A stretch of DNA of 64,000 bases, taken from positions 5,104,174 to 5,168,173 of the forward strand of contig NW_022204507.1 of assembly GCF_008831285.2 (NCBI RefSeq). Reading direction: 5' to 3'. Origin of the DNA: Nymphaea colorata. Lineage: Eukaryota; Streptophyta; Magnoliopsida; Nymphaeales; Nymphaeaceae. The notes under the pieces are model-generated. The model searched no databases. It saw nothing but the letters and a program-made list of their open reading frames with translations, and was not told the origin of the DNA. Both the position numbers and the translations under genes were made by a program. The number at the start of each line of letters is the position of its first letter. Position 1 is the first letter of the stretch. Below, in pieces: positions 1 through 12,714 of this stretch.

Positions 1-668
1 TTTGAACAATTTTTAATTTTGCCAAAATTCAAAAGAATTTGCCCAAATTTCAAAAACAAGTTGAATTTCTAAATAACTTGTCAAAACCAATTAGATTTTC
101 AAATAACTTGTTTAAAATCCATTTCATTTTATCTAAAACAAGGTCAAAACGTTGATTGTTCAAAATTAAGTTCAAATGGACTACAAAATCAAATTTCAAA
201 CCCTTATGCACAAACATATATAATGCATCGATCAAATGACTTGTACAACTTTTGAGAAATGCTTAGTCTTAGGTCCAATTATCCATGTTAAAGGCGGGGA
301 GACATGGTTAGACCTCGTACCAGTAGGCGGATCCCTTTCTCTTGCAATTTTTCTAATATCCAAATCTCAAATTTTCGGCTTCACGCTACTCCCCATTCAG
401 GGGAGGGGAGAAAATAGATGGCATGCCTGGTGGGACCCATTATAGTTCATGTAAGGATTTTTTAGGTCATGTACAAGTCATTTTAACATTGCTAGACATC
501 AATTGCATGCAAACCCTTCATGACCATACCTACTGGTATCATGCATATTGTATTGCAGAGGAAGAAGGCAGAGAACAAGAGAAACTTCTAGTTGGGCCTC
601 GCCGGAACAAGTTACTAAGAAAAAGTGGCACCACACTCTCAAGAGGAACAACTTAATGGTATTTGGAG
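1..668. other. AT-rich non-coding DNA with an LTR/primer-site-like stretch
   Basis: The first 235 bases are a string of degenerate AAATTTCAAA-type motifs without a convincing reading frame. At 419-437 the sequence TGGCATGCCTGGTGGGACC resembles the primer-binding stretch that follows some plant LTR retrotransposon LTRs, so bases 1-415 could be the end of a Ty3/gypsy-type LTR cut by the window edge. No gag-like protein follows. The short open frames here have no recognisable domain. The retroelement reading is weak. Confidence 0.3.
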
Positions 669-1625
669 CAATGTTGTAAAAGGCAATAAGGTGAGGCGAC
701 ACATTCAGCCTCTCATGAGGCGAGGGAAGCTGAGGCATTAGTTCCAGCGTAGCTTCACCGACAAGTTTGTGAATTATATAATATTTATAAAAATAACATC
801 AAAACTGAAAAAAATGACTACAATACTAAGCATATCAATAAAAACTAATACACAATATATGCAACCTACAATAATTTGCAAATCCAAACAAATACAATGT
901 CATAACATACATAGTGCAAAGAGTGCTTGCATAATTGGCGTAGAAACAAGACTTGTCCTAAACAGGTCATAGGACTATCATTGAAAAACAAATATCCAAA
1001 ACTAGGAAAACCAAAATTCATATGATAATATCAATTAAGAGAATAAGTAAATAACAAGTATTGGTGGGCAATAATATAAGCATACTGAAATGTGTATAAG
1101 TACAAAAATTAAAAAAGTAACTAATTTGTGTTATTATCAAGTGATATTTAACAAAGTTCAAATGATTTTTGTAGGCGATTGGCCAATCGTATCTTCATCA
1201 TTTTCATATTCTGTAATGGATGACAATTCATCATCATTTGAATAGTCCAAATATTGAATAAGTTCATCTTCCTCTTCAGTTGCTTCATCATCAAAACTCT
1301 CATGTTGTAAATCTTCTATTATTGTTTTACCTTGATATAAAAACAATAATACATAACCAAATATAATAGTAAGTAAAGAAAAAAAACAATGTTCTTATCT
1401 TTATTTCACAAATTACAAACATATAGCATTACTTTTTTCAACACTTTTCCCTGAGGCGTATGCCTCAAGGATGGAGCATACCATGATGGAGGCATACGCC
1501 TATATTAAATGAGGTGCATGCTTCTGGGATGTGTGCACCTCAAGGCCCTGCCTCAAGGCATTTTTTCTAAAAAACGCTTTGAGTTGCATTTTTTTTGTGT
1601 GATGCATACGCTTCTTACAACATTG
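669..1625. mobile_element. non-autonomous hAT transposon with 8-bp target duplication
   Basis: The left end begins CAATGTTGTAA at 669 and the right end finishes TTACAACATTG at 1625, a perfect 11-bp terminal inverted repeat. The direct flanks are identical: ATTTGGAG at 661-668 and again at 1626-1633. An 8-bp target duplication with short terminal repeats is diagnostic of the hAT superfamily. GAGGCG/GCCTCA motifs are scattered just inside both ends, as in the subterminal transposase-binding repeats of hAT elements. At 957 bp it is too short for a transposase and must have been moved in trans. The perfect duplication suggests a fairly recent insertion. Confidence 0.88.
1158..1346 (-). pseudogene. 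short acidic frame inside the hAT element, possible transposase tail
   Basis: A 62-codon minus-strand frame rich in Asp and Glu (for example DEATEEEDELIQYLDYSNDD) lies wholly inside the hAT element. Some plant hAT transposases end in an acidic, low-complexity tail, so this may be the remnant C-terminal end of the ancestral transposase. No catalytic or dimerisation motif is visible, and no start context or promoter supports expression. It could also be chance. Confidence 0.25.
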
Positions 1626-1633
1626 ATTTGGAG

Positions 1634-3430
1634 GTAACATGGAAAAACATTTCAAAGTAGAGAGACAGATGCTTTCTTTTGCAACTTTCCCTTCTATTTT
1701 CCTCTTGAGTAATTTTTGAAGTTATTCTTTCTTCTTGATGCAACGTAGATGATTACCTCCACAGTTCTCAACTGCTTCAAACTCTTTACCACCATAACTG
1801 ACCCAGTATGACAAGGCAACTTGAATGAACTAAAAGTCTACCTGCAGTGCTTGCCAAGTATGCTGTAGACCCAATATCATCCTATTAGGAAGAAAGCATC
1901 AAGCATTTTCATGATACAACAGAACCAAGATCAACCTATTAGGAAGAAACCATCGAACAGGCTCATGTTACAACAAAACCATTATCATCTTATAAACTTT
2001 TAAATAGGCTTACTCTCTCTCTCCCCCCAACACCACCAACACAACCCACCCCCCCCCAACAAAAAAAAAAAGAAGAAAGACAAACCAACACATGCTCACA
2101 TTCTGATGACTAGCTCTCAAGCAGTTCTATTGCAAATAATTTTATGCTTATGACGAAAAACACTACACCTCAAAATAGTTCATGCAAGTAATATCTTCAT
2201 ATTTCTTTTGACAAAAGAAAAAGGTTGGTCAGTCTAGGTGCTAAGAAATATAATCCCATGTTAGCCAGAGTCACTAGCCAAATGCATACAGAGGTCCACT
2301 ATGTGATAGACAAAAGGTACAAATGATTCAGCCAGCCAGGATTCTTACAATTACCTTCGCAATGTGTTCCAATTCAGACATGCTCAGATAACTTTCATGA
2401 TGCTGCACACTCCACGAGAATTGCAAACATTTTCATGAGACCATCAAGTATCCTTTACACCGAACCAATGCCCAAAAAGGACTGTGGTATTAAAGCTGAC
2501 GAATATTTGTGAACAAAGTCTCACATATAAGCAGTTCGGTTATATGTGCACAAAGGCTGATTCAAAATGTTCAGCAGATAAGAACACCCTAGTGATTGGA
2601 AAACGTAAATCAAGATTTAACTTAGTACTATGACTAGACACCAACTCCTACTGATGCAATGCATGTTTTCTCACCTAGGATATTGATGATGCCACTGCAA
2701 CCTTTTGTGTGTGTATACAAAAAGTGGAAAAAAAAAGTGATAAAATGAAATGTCGTTTAAAAATTCAAAAACATATTTAAAAATGAAAAACGAAAAAACG
2801 CAACTCATTTCACTTATATAAATTAAAGTGCTGAAATAAAATGTATATGCACATAAAGAATCACATATCAAAAGTCTGAGTTAACATTTGAAGAGGTTTG
2901 ATCATTGCCTATCGTATGAAGGAAGCTAGAAAAGAAAAGAAAAAGACAAAGACAAGAAGCTTTTTGGTTTCTTTCCACTGTTTATTTAGACAATGACCAA
3001 TAGAAAACAAAAAAAAAAACAAGTCTTCTATTCAACGAGAAAGGTTACCCCATTAAATGTTTATACATGTTTATTTAGTGTGCAAAATGTGGACTAATTG
3101 ATATTTCAGTTCAAAAAACATGCCCCCAAATGCAAAAAAGTGTGTATAAAAAGTCCCACTCATGTATAAATGGATAATGTAGATGGTTGCCGTATAAATT
3201 GGTTGGAAAGGCAGTCGTAGAGAGTATACCTATCCTTATCTTGGAAGCCTACCTCTATGAACTGCAGGAGATGGATTGCATAGGGAATCATCAGTTCGGC
3301 TTTTGGTTCTTAAAAGTTGAAAATCTTGCAATATTTCTTAATAAGCTTCAAAATTAGGCAATCAAAATATGACAAAATAAAACAGCAAGAAAAATCACAG
3401 AACAAAGATTGGGGTTCCAGAAAAAACTCT
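1634..3430. other. intergenic DNA, no gene seen
   Basis: AT-rich sequence with poly-A and poly-C tracts (about 2040-2070). A two-copy tandem repeat of about 54 bp lies at 1877-1983, recognisable from CCTATTAGGAAGAAA followed by CATC in both copies. No frame longer than 80 codons has plausible composition. Confidence 0.5.
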
Positions 3431-3574
3431 AGGGGCCGTTTGATGGCCTGGCAATATCCTGTAGCCATGCAAAATTTTTCTCATTCCATCAAAGGTGGAA
3501 TGAAAATTATAACCATTAAACACGTTTCCAGAAAATTTTTTTCGTAATGTTTCCACCGTGAGAGGTGGAAACAT
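3431..3574. mobile_element. possible MITE end with hairpins
   Basis: The sequence AGGGGCCGTTTGATGGCC at 3431 has the look of the terminal sequence of plant PIF/Harbinger or hAT MITEs. It is followed by two foldbacks: CATTCCA...TGGAATG at about 3483-3502, and an 11-bp perfect stem ATGTTTCCACC (3547-3557) / GGTGGAAACAT (3564-3574) with a 6-base loop. I did not find a matching opposite end or target duplication, so the element is either truncated or not an element. Confidence 0.3.
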
Positions 3575-3713
3575 TTTGCCGGTTTTATTTTTCTGCCCAT
3601 TAGGGCACCCACGCATCGCCTCCCACCCACGCATCGCCTCCCTCTCCCTCCTACCGCAGGCCCACAGCTGCCTCCATCACCTCCGTCCTGCCGGCTGGTC
3701 ATCGTCTCTCTCG

Positions 3714-3823
3714 CCCTCTCACTCTCCTGCTCCCTCGTCGTGTCTCTCACCCTCTCACTCTCCTGCTCCCCTCATTGTCTCTCTCACCCTCTCACTCTCC
3801 TGATCCCCTCCTCGTCTCTCTCA
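3714..3823. repeat. minisatellite, three units of 36-37 bp
   Basis: Three pyrimidine-rich units follow one another: 3714-3749, 3750-3786 and 3787-3823. Each begins CCCTCTCACTCTCCTG and ends GTCTCTCA. The open frames crossing this stretch (roughly 3558-3803 plus, 3481-3750 minus) owe their openness to the repeat and are not supported as genes. Confidence 0.85.
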
Positions 3824-6800
3824 CCCTTGCTGAAGAAGAAGCCCTCTGTCTCTTCATCTGTCATTTGTGCAGTGGCTTCCGTGTTAGGAAACATTGATTT
3901 TGGCTAGCCCTGTTACCGTAGCACAGGAATCCATCTCTTCAACAAATTGAGGCACGATTGTTACTCTGTGAGCAGATCTGCAAGGTTTTCGTGGAAATGT
4001 TAGTGTTTGAACATGAATGGTGAATAATATTTAATTTTTTTTTCCGTTTCTCGCTGAATTTTTGCAAATCCCTCTTTCTATTTTGGCTCCTACTGTGAAA
4101 GAAATTTTTTTTCTGGAGGCTTCCATATAGAAAGTCCAGTCTGTTTCTCTATCCCCTTTTTCTTTTGTGAGGGTTTCTTGTCGCAGAGATCGATTTTGTT
4201 AAGTTTGTACATTTTGTAGTTGACTGGTTTCTTCGCAAATGCGTTAACTTCTTAACTCGTGCTTACCAATTAGCTTGACAATTGAATGTTCCTGTCTTTT
4301 TCTTTGAAAAAGCTTGCAGCTAGAACAGACTCATCAAGCTCTGCCTTTCTTCTGTCCTGTGGATGGAATCTCTCATTTCTAAAGAGAAAGCCGTTCTTTT
4401 TGATGTTGTTGTTGTTCCAAACAAAAGATTTTACTATTTTCTTATTTACTGAATAGGAAAATGTTTTAGATACATAGCTGACAGTGAATACAAAAGAAAA
4501 CCACAAGTATACGTATGAACTCATTCCAGTATTTATAGGTAAACACCTACAGCGGATACAGCGATTGGATCTGAACATCTGCTGGAAACAGCTTGCACTC
4601 TTCAGAAAATGGCTGTGTTTGTTTTTCAGCAATAGAATCTAAGAGTTGAATATCTTTGGCAACTTGTTCATCAACACTGGAGAGAAAATGCAGCTTAGAT
4701 AGGATAAAATGACTAAAACTATTCATAATTGAACTAAGAGTTTTTCATGAGAAGTGGCTATTGCTAAGCTAGTTAAATTTTTACTTAAAGGTTCAAAATC
4801 ATGTTAACCTCCATTCAGGGTTGTCAGCATAGCAGCTTGCCTCCACAAGGTCTACAATAAAACAGAGTATATCAGAACGATCTTCATAGCTACGTCTGCC
4901 CTGTAAGATAAGACTCAATCACTGAACAATCCCATAAGTGACATCTCTTTCATGGCATGCAACATAAAAGCTTCAATGCACTATCTTCTAGAATATAGTT
5001 CACAAATAATTAATGAGACTGATCAGGTTTGATGCATTTTTCTTCTGAAAAGTTACAAGTAACCATTTATATTTATACAATTACCTACAGACACATGCCC
5101 CACTGTTTTTAAGTATGAAAAATACCATTTTACCCTAATAAAAAGAAAATACCTGAATAGAAAGATTTTTATGGGCCACATCTTTTTGACAATTTCTTCA
5201 ATATTTTTGTCTATTTTATAAGTATCAATATTAATAAAAAAAAGGACCAGGGAGAGTGTATGTACAAAATGTGATTTTGTTCATTTTCTTCATAGAAATT
5301 GCTCAAGATTTTAACATTTTTCTTCAATTAATGAAGTAGGTGTTTGTCAATCATTTTATTATGTCAAACAACTTTTCAATCTTTTTAACACCCTTCATCG
5401 TACAAAGAAATTCATCTATTTGAAAAACATTACTGTATTTGGATTTTCTGATTGCTCAAAATTCTTGTCAATCGATAATGTCAATGATGATTATATATGT
5501 GGTATATTTCAAATAAACTGAAAGAGGAATTGGAGCCGTTTATTTTTCTTTGTTATCTCATTTGTCCATTCTTTTTGCACCAAAGATCTTACTTTTCTGA
5601 AGGAACTGGAGCTAGATCTCATGTGCTTCCATGCCTTTTTGGTTTTGAAACCTTGAAAAATTGATAGATTCCCTTTATTAGGGACATAAGATTCGTCACC
5701 AAAAAAAGGATAATGGTAACCTCACCTAACCTATAGTAATAAAAATACATGTCCTACTGAGACTTGTAACTTGCTATGCTCTTTAGTAGCAGACCCTGAC
5801 TCACCCTCCTCTAAAAGGCTGATTCATTCAGACCAACATGAGGGTCCAACCACATTGCATTGCCAGGATCCACTGAGAGTGAATTTTTTTAAGGTAATCA
5901 GTCTTGAAGTTCCTCAGTAAAGATAGGATAAATAAAAAATCAGTCTTCCATTACCTTTCATTAGTCCTAGGTACTTCTGAAAGTCAGTTCCTTAATTGTG
6001 GGAGGGGCACTTTAAAAGGATGTCATATTTTCTATGACGAATCAATGTTTCCCTATAAACAAGACTTATTTCATTGAAAAATTGTAATTTGTAAAGGAAC
6101 GGTTTCATAGTTGATTATTTTTATATTAACTTGGATAAGTAGCCTTAAATGACTTTATATTTTCCAGTCTTCATTAAAATTGTGAAACAGACAGTTCTAA
6201 AGAAACTTCTTCAGTTTTTCCTATGGACTTCTTGCTTCCACTTGCATGTGCACTGCACCTTATGTTTGCCTATGTGATGGTTGAGTTTCCATTTGGGACT
6301 GCATTCTAGGATCAAGAGGTTGGAAGGCTGAGCCGGTGGAAACATTCAGTTTTTACCTGCTAGTTAGCAGCTTTTCATTTCGCATCCTTTATTTTTTATA
6401 TTTTCTTCCCCAAGATCTTTCCTTTCTGATCTTTGTGCCGATAATAGTGTAGGCCCAAGTGTAGGATGGGCCTTCTGGTCACTTGCTGAAATTGAGTCAT
6501 TAGAAAACAAGTGCTGAAAATTTTTGGGTTATTCAATTGCTTTGAATTTCTTGAGAACAGTATTTGCCATGAATTTAAAAATGAAACAGTCTCAAATAAT
6601 GTCATCTACCAACAAATTGGATTTTGAACTAGATTTTTGGCCATCTCAATTAATGTCCAAAACATGTACATCTATATGTGATTAAGGTACATTGTTTGTT
6701 AGAGGTAACTTAAGACTGTTTGTGCAGCTGCAGATGTCCTGATGAGTATAAGAAAGATGGTAAATTTGACATGGTTTAATTTGACATACAACCTTGGTTA

Positions 6801-8655
6801 AATCTTACCATGTTGTTGAGAAAAAAGTAAATTAAAACAAAAACAAAGCTAACATGAAATATGAAAATAGAAACGATGCAAGTGTCAATCACAAAACATG
6901 TTGAAAGACATCGTTGGAAAGATGAAATCAGCCCTGAAAAATAAAGTATTATGTTGCTTTCACTGTTACAATTTCCCTCCATCAAAAGGTGTATCTATAC
7001 ATCAAGAAATCATGGCGATTTCCAACCAAAAAAAAGAAGCCAATTTTACCTTTCATGATGTTCCCAGCTTTCATACAATGAAGAACAAAATGATATTCTT
7101 CCTTTGGTGCTTTTAATATCCGCCTTCGGATTAGTTTTACATGTTGGCTAATTCTTTGGCTTATTTTTACAGGTTGACTAATTATTTTGTTTTATTTCTA
7201 TCCAAGTATCAGACTTAAAATTAATTTTAGTTAACGAAGGAAAAACATCCTCAGTTTTTGTGTTTGCAGTTTTCAACGAACAAGGAATGATCCTTCTGGT
7301 TCTATATTCTAATTCCTTAATTTTTATATGCGAGATTTTTCCACAAAAATCTTCGCCTTATTGGAAAAATTCCATAATCAATCCTGGATGTTGCCACATC
7401 AAAAACCCCGAGATACTTTTTTACATATATATCTCGCTTTCAGTCATTGACATTTTTGAAACTGTACTCTTCAACTTGGTTCACTTAATAGGTCATGTTG
7501 GTTGTACGATACAGAATACCTTTTACATATATATAGCTATTAGTGAGTTACATCTTTCTACTTAAACTCATCCACACAATCTTGATCTATATAATTTTGG
7601 AGTTTGTACGGAAACCATTAATTAGCAATCTTTCCTTTTTAGTTTTATTTTCTTGACAATATTTTCAATTTGAAGGGATAATTTCATCATTTGGGTGACT
7701 AATATTTTTTAATGCTTTAGCCTTCTTTCAGGTGGTGGGTTAAATCCTGCTCACCTGAAGGGATAATTTCATCATTTGGGTGATTACTTCAATACTTTTG
7801 ACGAGATCAAGCATTTGTTTGAAAAACAGAAGGAAAAGTTGGGTGGACATTTGGTGTTTCTCAAAAGGAGTCTTATTTTTCTCATTTGATTTGTGGAGGA
7901 GTGTCTTTTAACATTGAAAACATTGTTGGTTTGGATTTTTAGATTTAAATACATTGACGTCACACGTAGTGATTGGGAAAACATATATACGTTTTTTTTT
8001 TACAGTTCAATTAAAAAAAACTATGTTAAACTGTTTTTAAATCCAATGTACGGGGACTTTCTGTAGTGAGATAGATCTTCAATATTGATGTATACACATG
8101 CAGGTACATTCTATAATGCAATTGTGACGTTACAAAGAATTTTATAATGAAGGAGCACAATTTGTAATGCAGCGACAGCTGCATGTATAAGAGATTCTGA
8201 ACATTGTCTTTACTTTACTCTGCGCAACAAAAATCTTTCTTGGTTGGATCCTGAAATTATTTTTTTACAAAGTGCGAGTCAACCAGACCCCTACTGAAAC
8301 CCAAAAGGTTGTAGGATAATAATTGAAAAAAATAAAAGGGTCTTCAGTAGAATTGTGTACAAAACAATGGTCAACATCAAATTTCCCAAGACAAGTATAA
8401 GTGGCTTTTTGTCGACTTCTTTTCTGTTTCCTTCTCCCATTTTATATCTCCTCACTCTCTTGAATCTTGTTCATCGCCTTCTATTTGTAAGGGCTTTATG
8501 TTGAGCAACAAAAAGTCCCCAGCCATCTATGGCGATCGGCGACCACACCGGAGCTTGAGCAGCGGCAGTAAAACTCAACAACAACAAGTATCATTTTTTC
8601 TTTCTCTCACCCCCTCAAGTTTCTTCTACATTTCTTTCTTTGAGGGTGTTCTGCT
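3824..8655. other. long intergenic stretch without recognisable gene
   Basis: About 4.8 kb of AT-rich sequence. None of the frames, including a 120-codon minus-strand one at 4270-4632, shows a domain, balanced composition or a neighbour that would support it. A perfect local duplication of AAGGGATAATTTCATCATTTGGGTGA is seen in two places (about 7674 and 7758). No LTR, terminal repeat pair or RNA gene was found. Confidence 0.4.
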
Positions 8656-8850
8656 GTGTCACCGGTATGCGGGGTATGGGTGCAGGTGCCGGTGCCAGTG
8701 CGATGCATCTCAAAAAATTACCGTGCGGCGGTGCAGCGAGGGTATTTATTATTATTATTAATTTATTATTATAATATATTAAAAATATCAAATTTGATAA
8801 AAAAATTGAAATCAATAAGGTGCGGGTTGGGTGTGAATGTGGGTTGCAGA
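8656..8850. other. G/C-patterned patch with TTA microsatellite, TE-like
   Basis: Repeated GGTGCGG/GGTGCCGG motifs (8660-8735, again 8818-8850) flank an (ATT)n run at about 8743-8770. Such G-rich degenerate motifs are common near the ends of plant DNA transposons. No terminal pair or target duplication could be matched. Confidence 0.25.
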
Positions 8851-8934
8851 TTACAAGGCACTATCAGCTCTCTGATTGAGTCCTATTATATTTTCTTACA
8901 CAATTGTAGGATTTGTTTTAAGACATAGGTCAAA

Positions 8935-9390
8935 TAAAATAGTGTTCACAACGATGTGATAAACACTTAGAAAAATTAAAAGCAATAATATCATTGTATG
9001 GATTGGTTTTACGATAACATGGTGCTTAATAAAAGGCAATAAGCAGTCAGACAAAATAGATTCTAATAATGCAAATGCAATATTCATTTTATGATATCCT
9101 AAAATAAATTTGGGTTTACAAGAATGCGATAAGAACAAAAAATCGTGCGATAACACAACTACATTATTTATTTTATGATAGACTCAAGTAATATCATGCT
9201 TACAAGTAGGCAATAAGCACTCAGAAAAATTAAATGCAACAATGATACTATATGAACTGGTTTTACGATAAAAAGACATTTACAAAGAGGTCATAAATAG
9301 TAAAACAAACCAGATTGCAATAAAGCAACTATAGGATTCATTTTGTTATTCATTCAAATAAAATCGTGCCTACAAAAAGAGTTTCTATCG
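8935..9390. repeat. degenerate tandem array, ~83-bp period, five to six units
   Basis: Motifs recur with a spacing of 82-85 bases. One is TTTTACGATA or TTTTATGATA, at about 9008, 9091, 9173, 9257 and a weaker copy near 9340. Another is of the type GTGCTTACAA...GGCAATAAGCACTCAG. Alternate units are more alike than neighbours: GACTGGTTTTACGATA-type units at about 9001 and 9250 share more bases than the intervening ones. It is not coding in any frame. It may be a small satellite or the tandem core of an unrecognised element. Confidence 0.65.
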
Positions 9391-10142
9391 TCAAATTTAT
9401 GTGTTAGACGGAGAAGTGGGCATGAGTATGTTAACCATCATCCATATTAAGATACTATGCATAACGTCACATATGTATATTTGGTGATGGTCACAACAGA
9501 ATATATTATTGCATTTCAGAACCCAGTTTTGATAGACTGTCTAAACAAGAAATAGTGTCTCAACTGCAGGCATGTACAAATACAATTCATGCTAGCACAC
9601 TGTCACTACAATATTTTTGTTTATGCCCTACGACCAATACTTTAGGACGAGGACCGTAGTGAATAACCTCTACATTTGGTCAGGACAGGAATGAGTTTTC
9701 CCACCCAAGCCATTTGCATATTTTGTGTGAACCACAGTTGCACGATAACCTTTTCCACATTTTTTCTCTCTCTTTCTCCCCTCAAACCCACCAGTTAAGT
9801 TGCAGAAGTGTAATGTAAATCTGGGATTTCCCCATTCTTTTAGACAATAAAAGATTGAATGCATGACAAAACAGAGAGGTTGGAATGATCCTCTTCGTCT
9901 CGCTGCGGCGTCTTTCTTTTTACTAGCGCCTTCTAGTACTCCAGAAAGGTTAGCTGGATATGCAGTTGGAAAGTTCCTATTTTGTATAACCACATCAATT
10001 GGAGGCTTCAGATTCTTGTTTGGACATAATGTCTTAAAAAGGCAGATTATGTCGGTTGGATTTCTCTCGTGCTACCCTCGTGTGTGTTGATTGCTCTTCC
10101 ATATCAACTTCCTTCTTGCCTTTTAGGGTCTTAGACCAAATC
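9391..10142. other. intergenic DNA; unrecognised 107-codon minus-strand frame
   Basis: A minus-strand frame at 9670-9993 is open for 107 codons and is rich in Lys, Arg and Gly, but contains no domain I recognise and overlaps an open plus-strand frame (9863-10090). Bases 9604-9660 begin CACTACAA and end GTAGTG, which recalls CACTA transposon ends, but no target duplication is present. Confidence 0.3.
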
Positions 10143-10217
10143 GCCTCTATATTATCTCCCTCTTTCTGCCTCTATATTATCTCCCTCTCTCTGCCTCTAT
10201 ATTATCTCCCTCTTTCT
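10143..10217. repeat. three perfect-register 25-bp tandem repeats
   Basis: Units 10143-10167, 10168-10192 and 10193-10217 all read GCCTCTATATTATCTCCCTC plus a five-base tail, with one base differing in the middle unit. The near identity points to recent slippage or unequal exchange. The array is pyrimidine-rich and lies in no supported gene. Confidence 0.9.
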
Positions 10218-12714
10218 CTTCCTCCCGATCCATCATGGTTTCCACCGGTGAGTACTCACTACAACAAATGTTGGAAACTGGAATTAGGATCGAGCCATTA
10301 GGATCGGTTTGTAGATCCTTTCCTACATTTCAACATAAAAAAGACTTGTTACTTGTGACAATAAAGCCATTCCCTCGCCCCCTTTCCGGTGAAAATCCAC
10401 CTTCTGCTCATCCCTGTGGCCCTTGCCATTGCAGCATGCACTGATGTCAAGCATCCATCACAATCGACCGATTGTCGCTGACAGAAGAGGCAAGAAGAAG
10501 AAAGGTTCCTCAACTCTGTCATTGCTTCCCAAATTTTTATGTTTCATGGCATCAGAAAATCCATGATTCGCCTGCTTTGTTGCTCGTTTTCTGGCATTTC
10601 TCCTTGCTCATTTTGCTGGTTGCTCACTTTGCCATCGTCATGTTGTTGTTCATCTCCTCTGCTTGCAGCAATCGCCAAATTGCAGGTTCGCTCGGAACGA
10701 ATATGAAGAGAATACTGGAGAACCTCATAAAAGAGGAGAACCACAGGGAAACTAAACCATGTACTTAATAGTATAAACTCAACAAGGGAAAGCCAATAAA
10801 CTTCTTCAGATAAACAGAAGTCAGGCTATTTAGCTAAGCAATGGAGCCATAGCTTCGCCAGATTTTGATTACACATCCACTGAAGCACAACTAAAAAGTT
10901 CTGATTTTTTTCCTTAACAGCAGGACAGATATTGATTCAGTATGTCTAACAAAGAGAAAAAGCAAACCCAAACTCCTGGGATCGTATACATGCAACAGAT
11001 AGTAAAATTTGACAACAAAAACAACTTGCACCAATTTCAGAAGAGCATAGCATAACCCATTAAACTGGTTCGAGGCGTTCCCAAAACTCAAAAAATATAT
11101 GGAAAAAGTTCTCAACAAGAGAAAGCAAACATATTCGGGTAATAAACATTATGGTGATCAAAGACGTGTACCTTCACAAAGCAAAAGCGTGATGTTTTAC
11201 CTTTTTCACATAACAGAGGATAAAAGACATGTACCTTCACAAAGCAAAAGGCCAATGGTGGACCAGTGGCGGAGCGGCGAAAGGGCGACGGTGGCCCAGT
11301 GGTGGAGCGGAGATGGTGACTCTCCCTGTCTCTGTGGCGCAGTGGCTCTGCCTCCTTCGATGGAAAAGAAAATGCAAATTAGGGGAGGGAGGGAGGGCGC
11401 GGAGGAATGAGTTGAATGTTGATTGACCTAACGGGCTGTCGGGCCGGGCCAGGCTATAGAAGTGATAACGGGCCCGGCCCGTTAAGATCTCGGGCCGGGC
11501 TGGGCTCACTCAAGTTGAGCGCGATAAGAATTTTTTTGACCCGGGCCGAGTGCAGGCAACCAATTTCATGATTAGATCTGATGGTGGGATGATAAGGCAT
11601 CTACGTGGAAAGGCCACATCAGCCTTGACCTTATCGGGCTTAATATCTGAGACATCACTCACATTTGAGTCCATCGGTTCCAGCCCTATCAGGTCTCAAA
11701 GTCCAGTAGGGTTATTTCACAAACAATTTCAGGTCGTCGCACATACACAACATTGGACCATTCTTTTGTACAACAACAACTTATCGCTCCCTTCCCTAAA
11801 CCTATATCTCATAAATAGGCAACAGTCTTTTTAAATCATAAGTGTTCATCAATACAACAAGCAATAAGTTTGTTAGGTTCCAAGTTACAAAGAAACAATT
11901 ATGCCATCGCATGGTAATTGAGTTCGTAAGGATCAATCTTTCTATTTATGTAATTTTCAATCCAAAATATAATGTTATTCTCAATTGTTGAAGCATGACC
12001 ACATTCACTAAATAAATGTCTCATAGGAATAGGAAATCATCTAACAAGTGTCATACATAGGGAGTATCAACATTTGCCAAGCAACAAATAATACTGAACA
12101 AAAAAATAATCACATACTCATTTGTAGATTGAACATATGAGGAAAGACATGAAAAACATTACATTCGACATAGAGTGTGTGGTCAGTAGGTATGAGATGG
12201 CACTAAACTATCAACAACGGGTATTGCTCTATATTTCATGAGGCACTAGGACTACAATGCCTACACGTTGGATCCTCTCGAGCCTTCTAGATCATCTTGC
12301 AACTTGGGTCCAGGATCTTGCTAAAATAAGAGATCCATACATGGTAGCTTAAGTGTAAGGATGATTTTAGGCTATGCATGCTAAGAGTAGCAAAATACTA
12401 TAATGCAAAATATATACCAATGCATGTAATACCGAGGCTCAATATCTAGAGTGAAGTTGTGTAATGCATGTTTGAGGGTCACATAAACATCCACTAGCAT
12501 GACGTATTCAATGATATAACAATGGCAACAATATCATGCCATGATCCAGCTGCTATGCATCGTCCCACCTAAAAGTTTTTCGAATAAAGGGGTCAGAAAT
12601 AAAATATCCTCGGTATATGGTCATGAAACTGCCACGTGAATCAAGATTTACGGAAAAATTATAAAAAGCAAATGTACAATTTTCAAAACAATGTTAATCA
12701 TTCTATGTACATAT
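10218..12714. other. intergenic DNA with GC-rich palindromic patch
   Basis: No supported gene. A ~26-bp motif GTACCTTCACAAAGCAAAAG is duplicated 65 bases apart (about 11168 and 11233). At 11430-11540 a GC-rich stretch alternates GGGCCGGGCC and GGCCCGGCCCGTTA, forming imperfect inverted repeats around AACGGGC...GCCCGTT. Such blocks are seen at the ends of some plant DNA transposons, but I could not pair the ends. Several open frames at 11099-11509 are by-products of this patch. Confidence 0.4.

Noticed and set aside
3431-3440. GGGGCCGTTTGA as proof of a Tourist-type MITE
   Set aside because: No matching inverted end or TTA/TAA target duplication was found, so only a low-confidence feature was kept.
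3481-3803. Open frames on both strands over the CTCTCACTCTCCTG region
   Set aside because: They are created by the 37-bp pyrimidine minisatellite.
4270-4632. 120-codon minus-strand frame
   Set aside because: Unbalanced composition, no recognisable motif, and no supporting exon or promoter around it.
9604-9660. CACTAC...GTAGTG pair, and lone CACTACA-type motifs at 8061, 10257 and 55444, as CACTA transposon ends
   Set aside because: The pair encloses only 57 bases, the inverted match is 6 bp, and no 3-bp target duplication is present. The lone motifs have no partner.
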